Below are positions 25,275-36,159 of a stretch of DNA of 64,000 nucleotides, piece after piece. Each line of letters begins with the position of its first letter. The first letter of the stretch is position 1. Made by a program: the position numbers and the translations under genes. Source of the stretch: Quatrionicoccus australiensis (GTDB lineage: Bacteria > Pseudomonadota > Gammaproteobacteria > Burkholderiales > Rhodocyclaceae); contig NZ_JAHBAH010000001.1 of the NCBI RefSeq assembly GCF_020510425.1, forward strand, positions 3,329,001 to 3,393,000. Reading direction: 5' to 3'. The notes below the pieces were generated by a model. That model saw only the letters and a list, made by a program, of their open reading frames with translations, did not search any database and was not told the origin of the DNA.

Positions 25275-26357
25275 ATGATATTCGAGCGCGCCGTACGCCG
25301 CGAGTTCGCTCAGGCAGCCGTGGGCATCAATGTTGCCCTGCTGGCTATCCTGGCTTCCATATTGTTGCTCCGCATGCTCAAAGAAGCAGTCGGCGGACGC
25401 ATCGTGCCTGAAGCGGTCGCCTCGATGCTCGGGTTGGCAATATTGAATCTGATGCCCCTGTTGCTGACTTTGATGCTTTTCGTGTCAATTCTGCTCACTT
25501 TGACGCGCGCCTATCGCGACTCCGAGATGGTTGTCTGGTTTTCCAGTGGTCTGCCGCTGACTGCCTGGGTGCGGCCTGTGCTGCGCTTCTCCTTGCCGGT
25601 CGTCCTGGCGATTGCGCTCTTTTCAGGTTTCCTGTCGCCCTGGGCGAATTACAACACCGCCGAATACCGGCAGAAAATGGCTGCCCGCAGCGATGTTTCC
25701 CAGGTTTCGCCCGGAACATTCCGTGAGGCAAAAAACGGTTTGCGCGTTTTCTTCGTTGAGGCGTTGGCCGAGGATGCAAGCCAGGTCGGCAATGTCTTCG
25801 TTGCTTCGGTTCAGGGGGGCAAGCTGGGGGTCGTGATGTCGAACTCGGGGCATCAGGAAGTTGCAGCGAATGGCGATCGTTTCGTTGTGCTCGAGCATGG
25901 CCGTCGCTATGAGGTCGAGCCGGGCAGCCCGGAGTTCAAGGTTATGGAATTCGAGCGTTACCGGGTACGCACCGAAGAAAAAGAGGCGGCGCCCGCCGAG
26001 CGTTCGCCAACCCGTCTGCCGATCACCGAGTTGATTTTTGACGACAGCAATCAGGCGCGCGGCGAATTGCTGTGGCGAATTGGCATGCCACTCTCGGCGC
26101 TGATCCTTGCCTTGCTGGCGATACCGCTTTCCTACGTCAATCCGCGGGCCGGGCGTTCGGCCAACATGCTGATCGCGGTTCTGATCTATGCAACCTACAG
26201 CAACCTGCTCTCAGTCAGTCAGGCCTGGGTGGCCCAGGGCAAGCTCTCCTTCTGGATTGGCGTCTGGGCGGTGCATGCGCTGATGCTATTGCCGCTGCTT
26301 TTGCTCTTTTACCGGCGGATCGCCTTGCGTCTGCCCTGGCAGCGGAGAATTGCCTGA
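25275..26357 (+). CDS. lptF: LPS export ABC transporter permease LptF
   Basis: 360 residues with six membrane segments in two groups of three separated by a beta-jellyroll periplasmic domain (about 130-260). LptF and LptG form the inner-membrane channel that, driven by LptB, extracts lipopolysaccharide. Its stop overlaps the lptG start (TGATG). Divergent from pepA, as in E. coli and many proteobacteria. Confidence 0.96.
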   Translation: MIFERAVRREFAQAAVGINVALLAILASILLLRMLKEAVGGRIVPEAVASMLGLAILNLMPLLLTLMLFVSILLTLTRAYRDSEMVVWFSSGLPLTAWVRPVLRFSLPVVLAIALFSGFLSPWANYNTAEYRQKMAARSDVSQVSPGTFREAKNGLRVFFVEALAEDASQVGNVFVASVQGGKLGVVMSNSGHQEVAANGDRFVVLEHGRRYEVEPGSPEFKVMEFERYRVRTEEKEAAPAERSPTRLPITELIFDDSNQARGELLWRIGMPLSALILALLAIPLSYVNPRAGRSANMLIAVLIYATYSNLLSVSQAWVAQGKLSFWIGVWAVHALMLLPLLLLFYRRIALRLPWQRRIA

Positions 26358-27442
26358 TGTTCCGCCTTGATCTGTACCAGCGGTATTTGATGCGCGAGAT
26401 CTTTGCTGCGATCTTTCTCGTGCTGCTTGCCTTTATTTCCCTTTTTGCCTTTTTTGACCTGATCAACGAACTGCGCAGCATCGGCAAAAATGGCTACCAG
26501 CTTTATCAGGCAATGTTCTTTGTCGCCCTCAGTCTGCCCGGACTGGTTTACGAGTTGATCCCGATTGCCGCCTTGATCGGGACGCTTTACGCCTTGTCTA
26601 CACTGGCGCGCCATTCCGAAATTACCGTGCTGCGCGCTTCCGGGCTGGCGACGCGGGATTTGCTGATGACGCTGTTCCGGGTTGCCGGCTTGCTCGCCCT
26701 GCTGATCTTTCTCGTGGGTGAAGCCCTGGTGCCTTTTTCCGAACGTGTTGCCCAGGAAATGAAGGCGCGGGCCATGAGCGAAGTCATTGCCCAGCAGGGA
26801 TTCGAGTCGGGTTTGTGGGTCAAGGACGGGCGCAGCTTCGTCAATATTCGCCAGGCGACACCGGATGCCAGGCTGCAGGGAGTCAGAATCTACAAGTTTG
26901 ACGATGCTGGCGCACTGGAGTCGGTCACCGATGCCGAGGAGGCCAGCTTTGTACCGCCCGGACACTGGTTGCTAAAGACAGTCGTGAGAACGGTACTGGA
27001 GGGCGATACCTCGCGTGTTGAGCGTTTGCCCAGCGGCGAGTGGAATTCAGCGGTCAACCCGGATTTGTTGTCGGTTTTGATGGTCGCACCCGAACGCATG
27101 TCCTTGTACGGGTTGATCAATTACACGCGGCATCTACTGGAAAATCACCAGAAGACAGAGCGCTACGAAATTGCCATCTGGAAGAAGCTGGTTTATCCAC
27201 TGGCAACCCTGGTGATGGTGGCGCTCGCCTTGCCTTTCGGCTATTCGCACAGCCGGGTGGGTGGAGTGAGTCTGAAGATCTTCGCCGGTGTGATGATGGG
27301 CATGCTGTTCTACGCCCTGAATGGTCTTTTTTCGAACCTGGGCACCATCAACTCCTGGCCGCCGTTTGCCAGCGCCACGGCGCCGTCAGCCTTGTTCCTG
27401 CTGGCAGCAACCGGGATGCTTTGGTGGGTGGAGCGGCGCTGA
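26357..27442 (+). CDS. lptG: LPS export ABC transporter permease LptG
   Basis: 361 residues with the same layout as LptF: three membrane segments, a periplasmic domain (about 125-260), three more. N-terminus MFRLDLYQRYLMREIFAAI and GYSHSRVGGVSLKIFAGV near the end are family-typical. The ATG at 26357 shares one base with the lptF stop. The stop codon ends at 27442, and the convergent RDD gene ends at the next base. Confidence 0.96.
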   Translation: MFRLDLYQRYLMREIFAAIFLVLLAFISLFAFFDLINELRSIGKNGYQLYQAMFFVALSLPGLVYELIPIAALIGTLYALSTLARHSEITVLRASGLATRDLLMTLFRVAGLLALLIFLVGEALVPFSERVAQEMKARAMSEVIAQQGFESGLWVKDGRSFVNIRQATPDARLQGVRIYKFDDAGALESVTDAEEASFVPPGHWLLKTVVRTVLEGDTSRVERLPSGEWNSAVNPDLLSVLMVAPERMSLYGLINYTRHLLENHQKTERYEIAIWKKLVYPLATLVMVALALPFGYSHSRVGGVSLKIFAGVMMGMLFYALNGLFSNLGTINSWPPFASATAPSALFLLAATGMLWWVERR

Positions 27443-27859
27443 TCAGCTGTTTGTCGAGATGATGCGGGTGCCGGCGATCCGGTCGTGCAGGAACTGGCGA
27501 TCCTTGTCGAACACGGCCCAGATGATGCCGATTCCGAAGAAGCCAATGCTGGGCCAGGCCGCCAGATAGCGGAGCAGTGCCTGGGTCGGGCGCAGGCTGC
27601 TGCCGTCGGCCGTGCTCAGGGCGAGCTTCCAGGTCTTCATTGGCAAGGTTTGGCTGCCATTCAGCCAGGACCAGACGAAATAAAACATCAGCAACAGCCA
27701 GATGTGCAACATGAGTACTTTGCCGCCAAGTTGCAGGCCAAAGGCAAAGAATACCGATTGCGGGATCAGGAAGCCGATCAGCAGGATGGAAAAAACGACC
27801 AGGCTCTCATACAGCAGGCAGGTCAGGCGACGGCCGAGGCTGGCGATCTGGCCCGGCAT
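27443..27859 (-). CDS. RDD-family membrane protein
   Basis: 138 residues with the RDD signature: an early Arg (LGRRLTCLLYE), and FDKDRQFLHDRIAGTRII at the end, around two or three membrane segments. Function of RDD proteins is poorly known; some act as ion antiporters. It lies last in the sigma factor-DUF3619-DUF3106-RDD unit, sharing a base with the DUF3106 gene. Its stop codon abuts that of the convergent lptG with no gap. Confidence 0.9.
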   Translation of the reverse strand: MPGQIASLGRRLTCLLYESLVVFSILLIGFLIPQSVFFAFGLQLGGKVLMLHIWLLLMFYFVWSWLNGSQTLPMKTWKLALSTADGSSLRPTQALLRYLAAWPSIGFFGIGIIWAVFDKDRQFLHDRIAGTRIISTNS

Positions 27860-28404
27860 CAGCGTTTCCCCGCTTCGCCGCTGGCGTCGGTTGCCGTTGC
27901 CAGGGGCGCGGGCTCGCTGCTGGGCGAGGTGTTGCTTGTTTCCTGTGCCGGAGGGCTTAGTAGCTTCGAAGACTTGCTGTTTTCGCGAATTCGCTGCTTT
28001 TCTTCGGACGGCAAATTGGAGTAAGCCTCCCATTTTTGCTTGACGATCTTTTTCTGTTCGGCAGGGAGCTGGTTGAAATCCTTGTAGGTGTCCCTGGCCT
28101 TGGCGCGTTGTTCCGGCGTCAGGTTTGCCCACTCGCGCATGCGCAGCTGAACCCGAGCCTGTTCATTGGGGGTCATGTTCGGATAGCGTTCGGTAATGCC
28201 CAGCCACTTCTTGCGACGAATGTTTTCCATCTTGTCCCAGTCGACAGCGAGCGGTGCCAGGATATTTTTTTGCTGAGTATTCAATTGTGTCCACGTGGGT
28301 TGGGGCGGCGTACCGATGATGATCGCGGTCGGCGTTTCGGCGCCGAGAGGTGCGGCCAGTGCAAAGCAGAGGATTACTCCTCCGGCGAGTCGTCTTTTAA
28401 CCAT
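27859..28404 (-). CDS. DUF3106 domain-containing exported protein
   Basis: 181 residues. A signal peptide (about 1-22, ending in GAE) is followed by a helical domain with repeated WxxLxxxQ and LPxEQK-like units (LTPEQRAKARDTYKDFNQLP, LPSEEKQRIREN) typical of DUF3106, and a disordered Ser/Pro tail. Such repeats resemble those of periplasmic stress proteins such as CpxP/Spy in general form, but no activity is known. Its start lies 31 bases inside the DUF3619 gene. Confidence 0.87.
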   Translation of the reverse strand: MVKRRLAGGVILCFALAAPLGAETPTAIIIGTPPQPTWTQLNTQQKNILAPLAVDWDKMENIRRKKWLGITERYPNMTPNEQARVQLRMREWANLTPEQRAKARDTYKDFNQLPAEQKKIVKQKWEAYSNLPSEEKQRIRENSKSSKLLSPPAQETSNTSPSSEPAPLATATDASGEAGKR

Positions 28405-28757
28405 TCGAAGAAGTCATTATCCAAAAAGGCCTCGGGTGGCAGGTCGTCGGAAAGCAACGAACTGTCGACTTCCTCAAGTTCGGTGACGTACGCGACGCTG
28501 TGCCAGTAAAAGGATATCCACATGCCGAGCAGCAGCGCAGCAATTGCCAGCGCCTGTTTCAAGTAGGGGATGTTCGAGCCAAAGCGGAGTGAGGACGTAT
28601 TTTGTCCCGCCATCGCCAGTTCGGTGGCGCCCTGCTTTTGCCTGGACAACGCAAAGTGACGAGCTGCTTCAAGGCGTCGAGCTGCGGGAGCGGGGATTTC
28701 GTTGAGTCCGTGGTTCAGCGCCTGGCGTACGCGGTAGGCGTAGCGTTCTTCATTCAT
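28374..28757 (-). CDS. DUF3619 family membrane protein, candidate anti-sigma partner
   Basis: 127 residues. A soluble N-terminus (about 1-65), one membrane segment (about 70-88, LAIAALLLGMWISFYW), and an acidic C-terminus. The family is found next to ECF-like sigma factors in betaproteobacteria, and this topology fits a membrane anchor or anti-sigma factor; that role is inferred. Two ATGs stand side by side (28757 and 28760). The start overlaps the stop of the sigma factor gene. Confidence 0.85.
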   Translation of the reverse strand: MNEERYAYRVRQALNHGLNEIPAPAARRLEAARHFALSRQKQGATELAMAGQNTSSLRFGSNIPYLKQALAIAALLLGMWISFYWHSVAYVTELEEVDSSLLSDDLPPEAFLDNDFFEWLKDDSPEE

Positions 28758-29320
28758 CATAACTTGATCCCTTTGGCCGACAGGGCGGCTGCCAGCGCGT
28801 GCGTGGCGCGCGAGCAATGGGTTTTGACGCTGCCTTCCGAGCAGCCCATCGCAGCCGCGGTCTCGGCTACGTCCATGTCCTCCCAGTAGCGCATGAGGAA
28901 GGCTTCGCGTTGTCGTGTCGGCAATTTTTTTATTTCGTCGTCAATCGCGTTCAGAGTCTGGGCTTGCAGCAGCTGGCTTTCCGGGGTGCGTGTGCCACCG
29001 GCATCCTCATCGGCCGCCAGTGTTTCCAGTGGGTCGTGATCCTCGTCGTCATCGGGCGAGAAAGCCGAGAGCAGGGTGGTCCACATCGATCGAACCTTGC
29101 TGCGTCGATAAAAGTCGCGGATGGTGTTCTGTAGGATGCGCTGGAAGAGCATCGGAAACTCTTCTGCCGGTCGATCGCCGTATTTTTCGGCGAGCTTGAG
29201 CATGCTGTCCTGAACGATGTCCAGAGCTGCGTCTTCGTCATGAACAGCAAACATGGCTTGTTTGAACGCGCGGCGTTCGACGGATTCGAGAAAGCTTGAT
29301 AATTCGCGGGAGGATGCCAG
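28757..29320 (-). CDS. ECF-like RNA polymerase sigma factor, probable CTG start
   Basis: About 187 residues. Region 2 is at the N-terminus (AALDIVQDSMLKLAEKYG) and region 4 at the end (LPTRQREAFLMRYWEDMDVAETAAAMGCSEGSVK split here for description: LPTRQREAFL, then GCSEGSVKTHCSRA). The internal ATG at 29254 would cut off the conserved RELSSFLESVERRAF helix. Continuing in frame there is no ATG, GTG or TTG; the CTG at 29320 reads LASSRELSSFL, like family starts, and a TATAAT lies 29 bases upstream. I infer a CTG start. First gene of the DUF3619-DUF3106-RDD unit. Confidence 0.85.
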   Translation of the reverse strand: MASSRELSSFLESVERRAFKQAMFAVHDEDAALDIVQDSMLKLAEKYGDRPAEEFPMLFQRILQNTIRDFYRRSKVRSMWTTLLSAFSPDDDEDHDPLETLAADEDAGGTRTPESQLLQAQTLNAIDDEIKKLPTRQREAFLMRYWEDMDVAETAAAMGCSEGSVKTHCSRATHALAAALSAKGIKL

Positions 29321-29354
29321 GGTAGTCTCTTTTGCTAAAGGCCTTGAGTATTAT

Positions 29355-29413
29355 ATGGTTATGTCGGCAAACCTTGACCGAACAAGGGCGGTCGATTAAG
29401 GTTACGCCCTTTT
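29355..29413 (+). promoter_or_regulatory. Possible leader peptide and hairpin before ilvB
   Basis: A 14-codon open frame (29355-29399, MVMSANLDRTRAVD) ends inside the loop of a hairpin formed by AAGGGCG (29384-29390) and CGCCCTT (29405-29411), followed by TT. This layout resembles an attenuator ahead of ilvB, but the peptide is not rich in Ile, Leu or Val codons. Weak evidence. Confidence 0.3.
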
Positions 29414-29438
29414 AGGCAACAGCTTTTTGGGCTCAAGA

Positions 29439-31139
29439 ATGATGATCAGCGGTGCGGAAATTGTAATCAGGTGCCTGCAGGAAGAAAAGGTCGATTGTGT
29501 ATTCGGTTACCCAGGTGGGTCCGTACTGCACATTTATGATGCCCTTTTCAAGCAAGAGCAGGTCAAGCATATTCTGGTTCGCCATGAGCAGGCAGCTGTT
29601 CACGCGGCCGATGCCTACTCGCGTTCCTCGCAGAAAGTCGGCGTTGCGCTGGTGACCTCCGGTCCGGGCGTGACCAATACCGTGACCGGTATTGCGACTG
29701 CCTACATGGACTCGATCCCGATGGTCGTGCTGTGCGGCCAGGTGCCGACCCAGTATATCGGCCAGGATGCCTTCCAGGAATGCGATACGGTCGGTATCAC
29801 CCGACCCTGCGTCAAGCATAATTTCCTGGTCAAGGACGTCAAGGATCTGGCGGTCACGATCAAAAAGGCCTTCCATATCGCGTCGACCGGTCGCCCCGGT
29901 CCGGTGGTCGTGGATATCCCCAAGGACATCACCGCCCAGCTCTGCGAATTCGATTACCCGAAGAGCATCCAGATGCGCTCCTACAACCCGGTGGTCAAGG
30001 GGCATCTGGGGCAGATCAAGAAGGCCGTGCAGTTGCTGCAGGAAGCCAAGCGTCCGATCATCTACACCGGCGGTGGCGTGATTCTTTCCGATGCCGCAGA
30101 AAAACTGACCGAACTGGCGCACAAACTGAATTTCCCGGTCACCAATACCCTGATGGGCTTGGGCGGCTATCCTGCCACCGACCGTCAGTTCGTCGGCATG
30201 CTGGGCATGCACGGTACTTTCGAAGCCAATAACGCGATGCACTACGCCGACGTTATTCTCGCCATCGGTGCCCGTTTCGACGATCGCGTGATCGGCAGTC
30301 CCGAGCATTTCAGTGGTGAAAAGCGTCGCGTCATCCATATCGATATTGATCCGTCGTCGATTTCGAAGCGAGTCAAGGTTGATGTGCCTATCGTCGGCAA
30401 TGTGCCGGACGTGCTCGATGAAATCCTCAAGCTGATGGATGGCAATTTCAAGACCGATCCGGAAGTTGCTCAATGGTGGAAGCAGATCGACGAATGGCGT
30501 GGTCGCGATTCGCTGCGTTATCGCCAGAGCGAACACATCATGCCGCAGTTCGTCATCGAAAAACTGTACGAAGTCACGGGTGGCGATGCCTTCATCACCT
30601 CCGACGTCGGTCAGCACCAGATGTTTGCCGCGCAGTACTACAAATTCGACAAGCCGCGCCGCTGGATCAACTCCGGTGGTCTGGGCACGATGGGGGTCGG
30701 TCTGCCGTACGGCATGGGCGTCCTGATGGCCAATCCGGATGCTCAGGTCGCCTGCGTCACCGGTGAAGGTTCGATCCAGATGTGTATCCAGGAAATGTCG
30801 ACCTGCAAGCAGTACGGCTTGCCGATCAAGATCATCAACCTGAACAACGGCATGCTCGGCATGGTCCGTCAGTGGCAGGAAATGTTCTATTCCAAGCGCT
30901 ACTCGCAGTCCTATGTCACCTCGCTGCCCGATTTCGTCAAGCTGGCTGAAGCCTACGGTCACGTCGGCATGAAAATCGAGAAGCCGGAGGATGTCGAGCC
31001 GGCGCTGCGCAAGGCCTTCACGGAACACAAGAATGATCTGGTCTTCATGGACTTCATCATTGATCCGGGTGCCAATGTCTTCCCGATGGTGGCGGCCGGC
31101 AAGGGCCTGACCGAAATGATCCTCGCTGAAGATCTGTAA
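29439..31139 (+). CDS. ilvB: Acetolactate synthase large subunit
   Basis: 566 residues. The enzyme condenses two pyruvates, or pyruvate with 2-oxobutyrate, in the first common step of valine, leucine and isoleucine synthesis. Visible are the activating glutamate in VRHEQAAVHAADAYSR, the FAD-binding middle domain, and the thiamine diphosphate motif starting GEGSIQM and ending LNNG. I start at ATG 29439 (MMISGAEIVIRCLQ); a second ATG follows. It heads ilvB-ilvH-ilvC. Confidence 0.97.
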   Translation: MMISGAEIVIRCLQEEKVDCVFGYPGGSVLHIYDALFKQEQVKHILVRHEQAAVHAADAYSRSSQKVGVALVTSGPGVTNTVTGIATAYMDSIPMVVLCGQVPTQYIGQDAFQECDTVGITRPCVKHNFLVKDVKDLAVTIKKAFHIASTGRPGPVVVDIPKDITAQLCEFDYPKSIQMRSYNPVVKGHLGQIKKAVQLLQEAKRPIIYTGGGVILSDAAEKLTELAHKLNFPVTNTLMGLGGYPATDRQFVGMLGMHGTFEANNAMHYADVILAIGARFDDRVIGSPEHFSGEKRRVIHIDIDPSSISKRVKVDVPIVGNVPDVLDEILKLMDGNFKTDPEVAQWWKQIDEWRGRDSLRYRQSEHIMPQFVIEKLYEVTGGDAFITSDVGQHQMFAAQYYKFDKPRRWINSGGLGTMGVGLPYGMGVLMANPDAQVACVTGEGSIQMCIQEMSTCKQYGLPIKIINLNNGMLGMVRQWQEMFYSKRYSQSYVTSLPDFVKLAEAYGHVGMKIEKPEDVEPALRKAFTEHKNDLVFMDFIIDPGANVFPMVAAGKGLTEMILAEDL

Positions 31140-31158
31140 GCGGGGGAGGAAAAGAAAA

Positions 31159-31650
31159 ATGCGTCATATCATTTCCATCCTGATCGAAAACGAATCGGGT
31201 GCTCTCTCCCGTGTTGCCGGGCTGTTCTCGGCGCGCGGCTACAATATTGAATCGCTGACCGTGGCACCGACGGAAGATCCCTCGCTGTCCCGGATGACCA
31301 TCCTGACCTGGGGTTCCGACGAGGTGCTCGAACAGATCACCAAACAGCTCAACAAGCTGGTTGATGTCGTCAAGGTGGTCGATCTCTCCGAAGCTGCCCA
31401 CGTCGAGCGTGAGCTGATGCTGATCAAGGTTCGTGCTACCGGCAAGGACCGCGAAGAGATGAAGCGTATGGCCGATATTTTCCGTGGCCGCATCATTGAT
31501 GTCACGGAATCGACCTTCGTAATCGAGTTGACCGGTGCCAGTTCAAAACTCGACTCCTTCATCGCCGCGCTCGATGCCGGCCTGATTCTCGAAACCGTTC
31601 GTACCGGTGTCTGTGGCATCGGTCGCGGTGATCGTATTCTTAAAGTCTGA
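31159..31650 (+). CDS. ilvH: Acetolactate synthase small (regulatory) subunit
   Basis: 163 residues, the normal size. An N-terminal ACT domain (about 4-75, starting RHIISILIENESGALSRVAG) binds valine for feedback control, and a C-terminal domain activates the large subunit. The gene is 19 bases after ilvB and 24 before ilvC. The ATG at 31159 is preceded by GGAGGA. Confidence 0.97.
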   Translation: MRHIISILIENESGALSRVAGLFSARGYNIESLTVAPTEDPSLSRMTILTWGSDEVLEQITKQLNKLVDVVKVVDLSEAAHVERELMLIKVRATGKDREEMKRMADIFRGRIIDVTESTFVIELTGASSKLDSFIAALDAGLILETVRTGVCGIGRGDRILKV

Positions 31651-32691
<1,041 letters not shown>

Positions 32692-32706
32692 GTTTGTTCT
32701 GTGCCC

Positions 32707-32765
32707 GGTAGGGCAGCCTTGCCCTACCTTCGCTCTCGGGCGGTGCGGAATCTCGCACCGCCCTT
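32707..32765 (+). terminator. Two consecutive hairpins after ilvC
   Basis: GGTAGGGCA (32707-32715) pairs with TGCCCTACC (32720-32728), then GGGCGGTGCG (32738-32747) pairs with CGCACCGCCC (32754-32763) and TT follows. Tandem terminators of ilvBHC; T runs are short, so the efficiency is uncertain. Confidence 0.7.
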
Positions 32766-32835
32766 GTCGCTTCTGGAATTTGATGTGGGCTAGGGTGTAT
32801 CCTTCAAGCCCCTTCCGGCCAAATTGTCGTGATCA

Positions 32836-33588
32836 ATGACTGAACTCAAGCCACGTAAAGCACTGTTTAATCCCGAACTCAAACGGCGCGGCATTTACAT
32901 CCTGCCCAACCTGTTCACCACGGCGGCGCTGTTTGCCGGCTTCTTTGCCATTGTGCAAGCGATGCAGGGCGATTTCGAGCGGGCTGCAATGGCCATCTTC
33001 ATCGCCATGGTGCTCGATGGCCTCGATGGTCGGGTGGCGCGTCTGACGCATACCCAGTCAGCCTTTGGCGCCGAGTACGATTCGCTGTCCGACATGGTCA
33101 GCTTCGGTGCGGCGCCGGCGCTGGTGATTTATGAGTGGGCGTTGCGTGACATGGGGCGTCTGGGCTGGATTGCCGCCTTCATCTACTGTGCCGGTGCTGC
33201 CTTGCGCCTGGCGCGCTTCAACACGACGCTGGAAGTCATGGACAAGCGTTTCTTCCAGGGCTTGCCTTCGCCGGCAGCGGCAGCGCTGGTGGCCGGCCTG
33301 GTCTGGGTGATGATCGTTTCCGGTGTGTCCGGTGCTGATGTGCGCTGGCTGGCCTGTGTGCTGACCATCGTGGCCGGCGTGACCATGGTCTCCAATATCC
33401 GCTACTACAGTTTCAAGGACGTCAATCTGAAGAAAAGCGTGCCTTTCTTCGTGATCGCTGCCATCGCGTTGGGTTTCGCGCTGGTCGCCTACAGTCCGGA
33501 AATCGCCCTTTTCGGGTTCTTTGTCCTTTACGGTTTGTCCGGCTACGTGCTGGCCACGCTTGGCCTTTTCAAGCGCAAGGCGCTGTGA
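32836..33588 (+). CDS. pssA: CDP-diacylglycerol-serine O-phosphatidyltransferase
   Basis: 250 residues with about seven membrane segments. It makes phosphatidylserine, the precursor of phosphatidylethanolamine. The CDP-alcohol phosphotransferase motif is complete: DGRVAR, eight residues, G, then EYDSLSD with the metal-binding aspartates (about 66-88). The gene lies between ilvC and leuA, as in many betaproteobacteria, and is 16 bases before leuA. Confidence 0.96.
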   Translation: MTELKPRKALFNPELKRRGIYILPNLFTTAALFAGFFAIVQAMQGDFERAAMAIFIAMVLDGLDGRVARLTHTQSAFGAEYDSLSDMVSFGAAPALVIYEWALRDMGRLGWIAAFIYCAGAALRLARFNTTLEVMDKRFFQGLPSPAAAALVAGLVWVMIVSGVSGADVRWLACVLTIVAGVTMVSNIRYYSFKDVNLKKSVPFFVIAAIALGFALVAYSPEIALFGFFVLYGLSGYVLATLGLFKRKAL

Positions 33589-33604
33589 CAACTCGGAGCA
33601 ACTC

Positions 33605-35149
33605 ATGAACAAGCAACATCTGGTAATTTTTGACACCACCCTGCGCGACGGCGAACAAAGCCCCGGCGCATCGATGACCAAGGAAGAAAAGATCCGCGTT
33701 GCCCGCCAGCTGGAAAAAATGCGGGTTGACGTGATCGAGGCCGGTTTTGCCGCTGCTTCGCCGGGCGATTTCGATTCCATTCAGGCGATTGCCCAGGTCA
33801 TCAAGGATTCGACCATCTGCTCGCTGGCACGCGCCAACGAGAACGACATCCGCCGTTCCGGCGAGGCGATCAAGCCGGCCAAGTCCGGGCGTATCCATAC
33901 CTTCATCGCGACTTCTCCCATTCACATGGAAAAAAAGCTGCGCATGACGCCCGATCAGGTGGTCGAGCAGGCGGTCAAGGCGATCGGCTGGGCGCGTGAA
34001 TACACCGACGATGTCGAATTCTCGGCCGAAGATGCCGGGCGCTCGGAAATCGATTTCCTGGTCCGCATCTTCGATGAAGTGATCAAGGCGGGGGCAACGA
34101 CGATCAATGTGCCGGATACCGTTGGCTACAACATTCCGCAGCAGTATGCCGAGACGATTCGTCAGCTGATCGAGCGCGTGCCGAACTCCGACAAGGTGAT
34201 CTGGTCGGTGCATTGCCACAACGACCTCGGTCTCGGTGTCGCCAACTCGCTGGCTGCCGTGCTGGCCGGGGCGCGCCAGGTGGAGTGCACGATCAACGGC
34301 CTTGGCGAACGGGCCGGCAATGCCTCGCTGGAAGAAGTGGTGATGGCGGTGCGCACGCGTGCCGATGTGTTCCCGGTGGAAACCCGCATCGACACGACGC
34401 AGATCGTGCCGGCTTCGAAGCTGGTTTCGCAGATCACCGGTTATCCGGTGCAGCCGAACAAGGCGGTGGTCGGAGCCAATGCCTTTGCGCACGAGTCCGG
34501 CATTCACCAGGACGGCGTGCTCAAGCATCGCGAAACCTACGAGATCATGCGCGCCCAGGATGTCGGCTGGTCGCAGAACAAGCTGGTCCTCGGCAAGCAC
34601 TCCGGGCGCAATGCCTTCAAGACCCGCCTGCAGGAGCTGGGAATCGAGCTTGATAGCGACGAGGCGTTGAACGCCGCCTTTGCCCGCTTCAAGGAGTTGG
34701 CTGACCGCAAGCACGAAATTTTCGACGAAGACCTGCATGCGCTGGTTTCCGATGAGGTGGTGACGCCGGAGCAGGAGCATTACAAGCTGGTCTATTCGTA
34801 CGTCTGCTCGGAAACCGGCGAGATGCCGCATGCTTCGGTGATCCTCAATGTCGGTGGCGTCGAGCAAAAAGGCGAGGCTGGCGGCGGTGGACCGGTGGAT
34901 GCCACGTTCAAGGCGATCGAAAGCATTGCCGGTAGTGGTGCCGAGCTGCTGCTCTATTCGGTCAATGCGATCACGACCGGGACCGATGCCCAGGGCGAGG
35001 TGACGACGCGACTTGCCAAGGGCGGGCGCATCGTCAACGGCAATGGTGCGGATACCGACATCGTCATTGCCTCGGCGCGTTCCTACCTGAACGCCCTGAA
35101 CAAGCTGCATTCGACGCTCGACAAGGTGCGGGCGCAGGGCGACGTCTAA
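33605..35149 (+). CDS. leuA: 2-isopropylmalate synthase
   Basis: 514 residues. It joins acetyl-CoA and 2-oxoisovalerate in the first step of leucine synthesis. The TIM barrel begins [13 protein letters not shown] (residues 8-20), and the metal-binding [14 protein letters not shown] is near 202. The C-terminal leucine-binding regulatory domain (about 390-510, from [13 protein letters not shown]) is present, so feedback control is expected. The ATG at 33605 follows pssA by 16 bases. Confidence 0.98.
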   Translation: MNKQHLVIFDTTLRDGEQSPGASMTKEEKIRVARQLEKMRVDVIEAGFAAASPGDFDSIQAIAQVIKDSTICSLARANENDIRRSGEAIKPAKSGRIHTFIATSPIHMEKKLRMTPDQVVEQAVKAIGWAREYTDDVEFSAEDAGRSEIDFLVRIFDEVIKAGATTINVPDTVGYNIPQQYAETIRQLIERVPNSDKVIWSVHCHNDLGLGVANSLAAVLAGARQVECTINGLGERAGNASLEEVVMAVRTRADVFPVETRIDTTQIVPASKLVSQITGYPVQPNKAVVGANAFAHESGIHQDGVLKHRETYEIMRAQDVGWSQNKLVLGKHSGRNAFKTRLQELGIELDSDEALNAAFARFKELADRKHEIFDEDLHALVSDEVVTPEQEHYKLVYSYVCSETGEMPHASVILNVGGVEQKGEAGGGGPVDATFKAIESIAGSGAELLLYSVNAITTGTDAQGEVTTRLAKGGRIVNGNGADTDIVIASARSYLNALNKLHSTLDKVRAQGDV

Positions 35150-35185
35150 AAAGCGCTTGCGCCCCGCAGAAAGGCCGCTCCGGTG

Positions 35186-36159
<974 letters not shown>

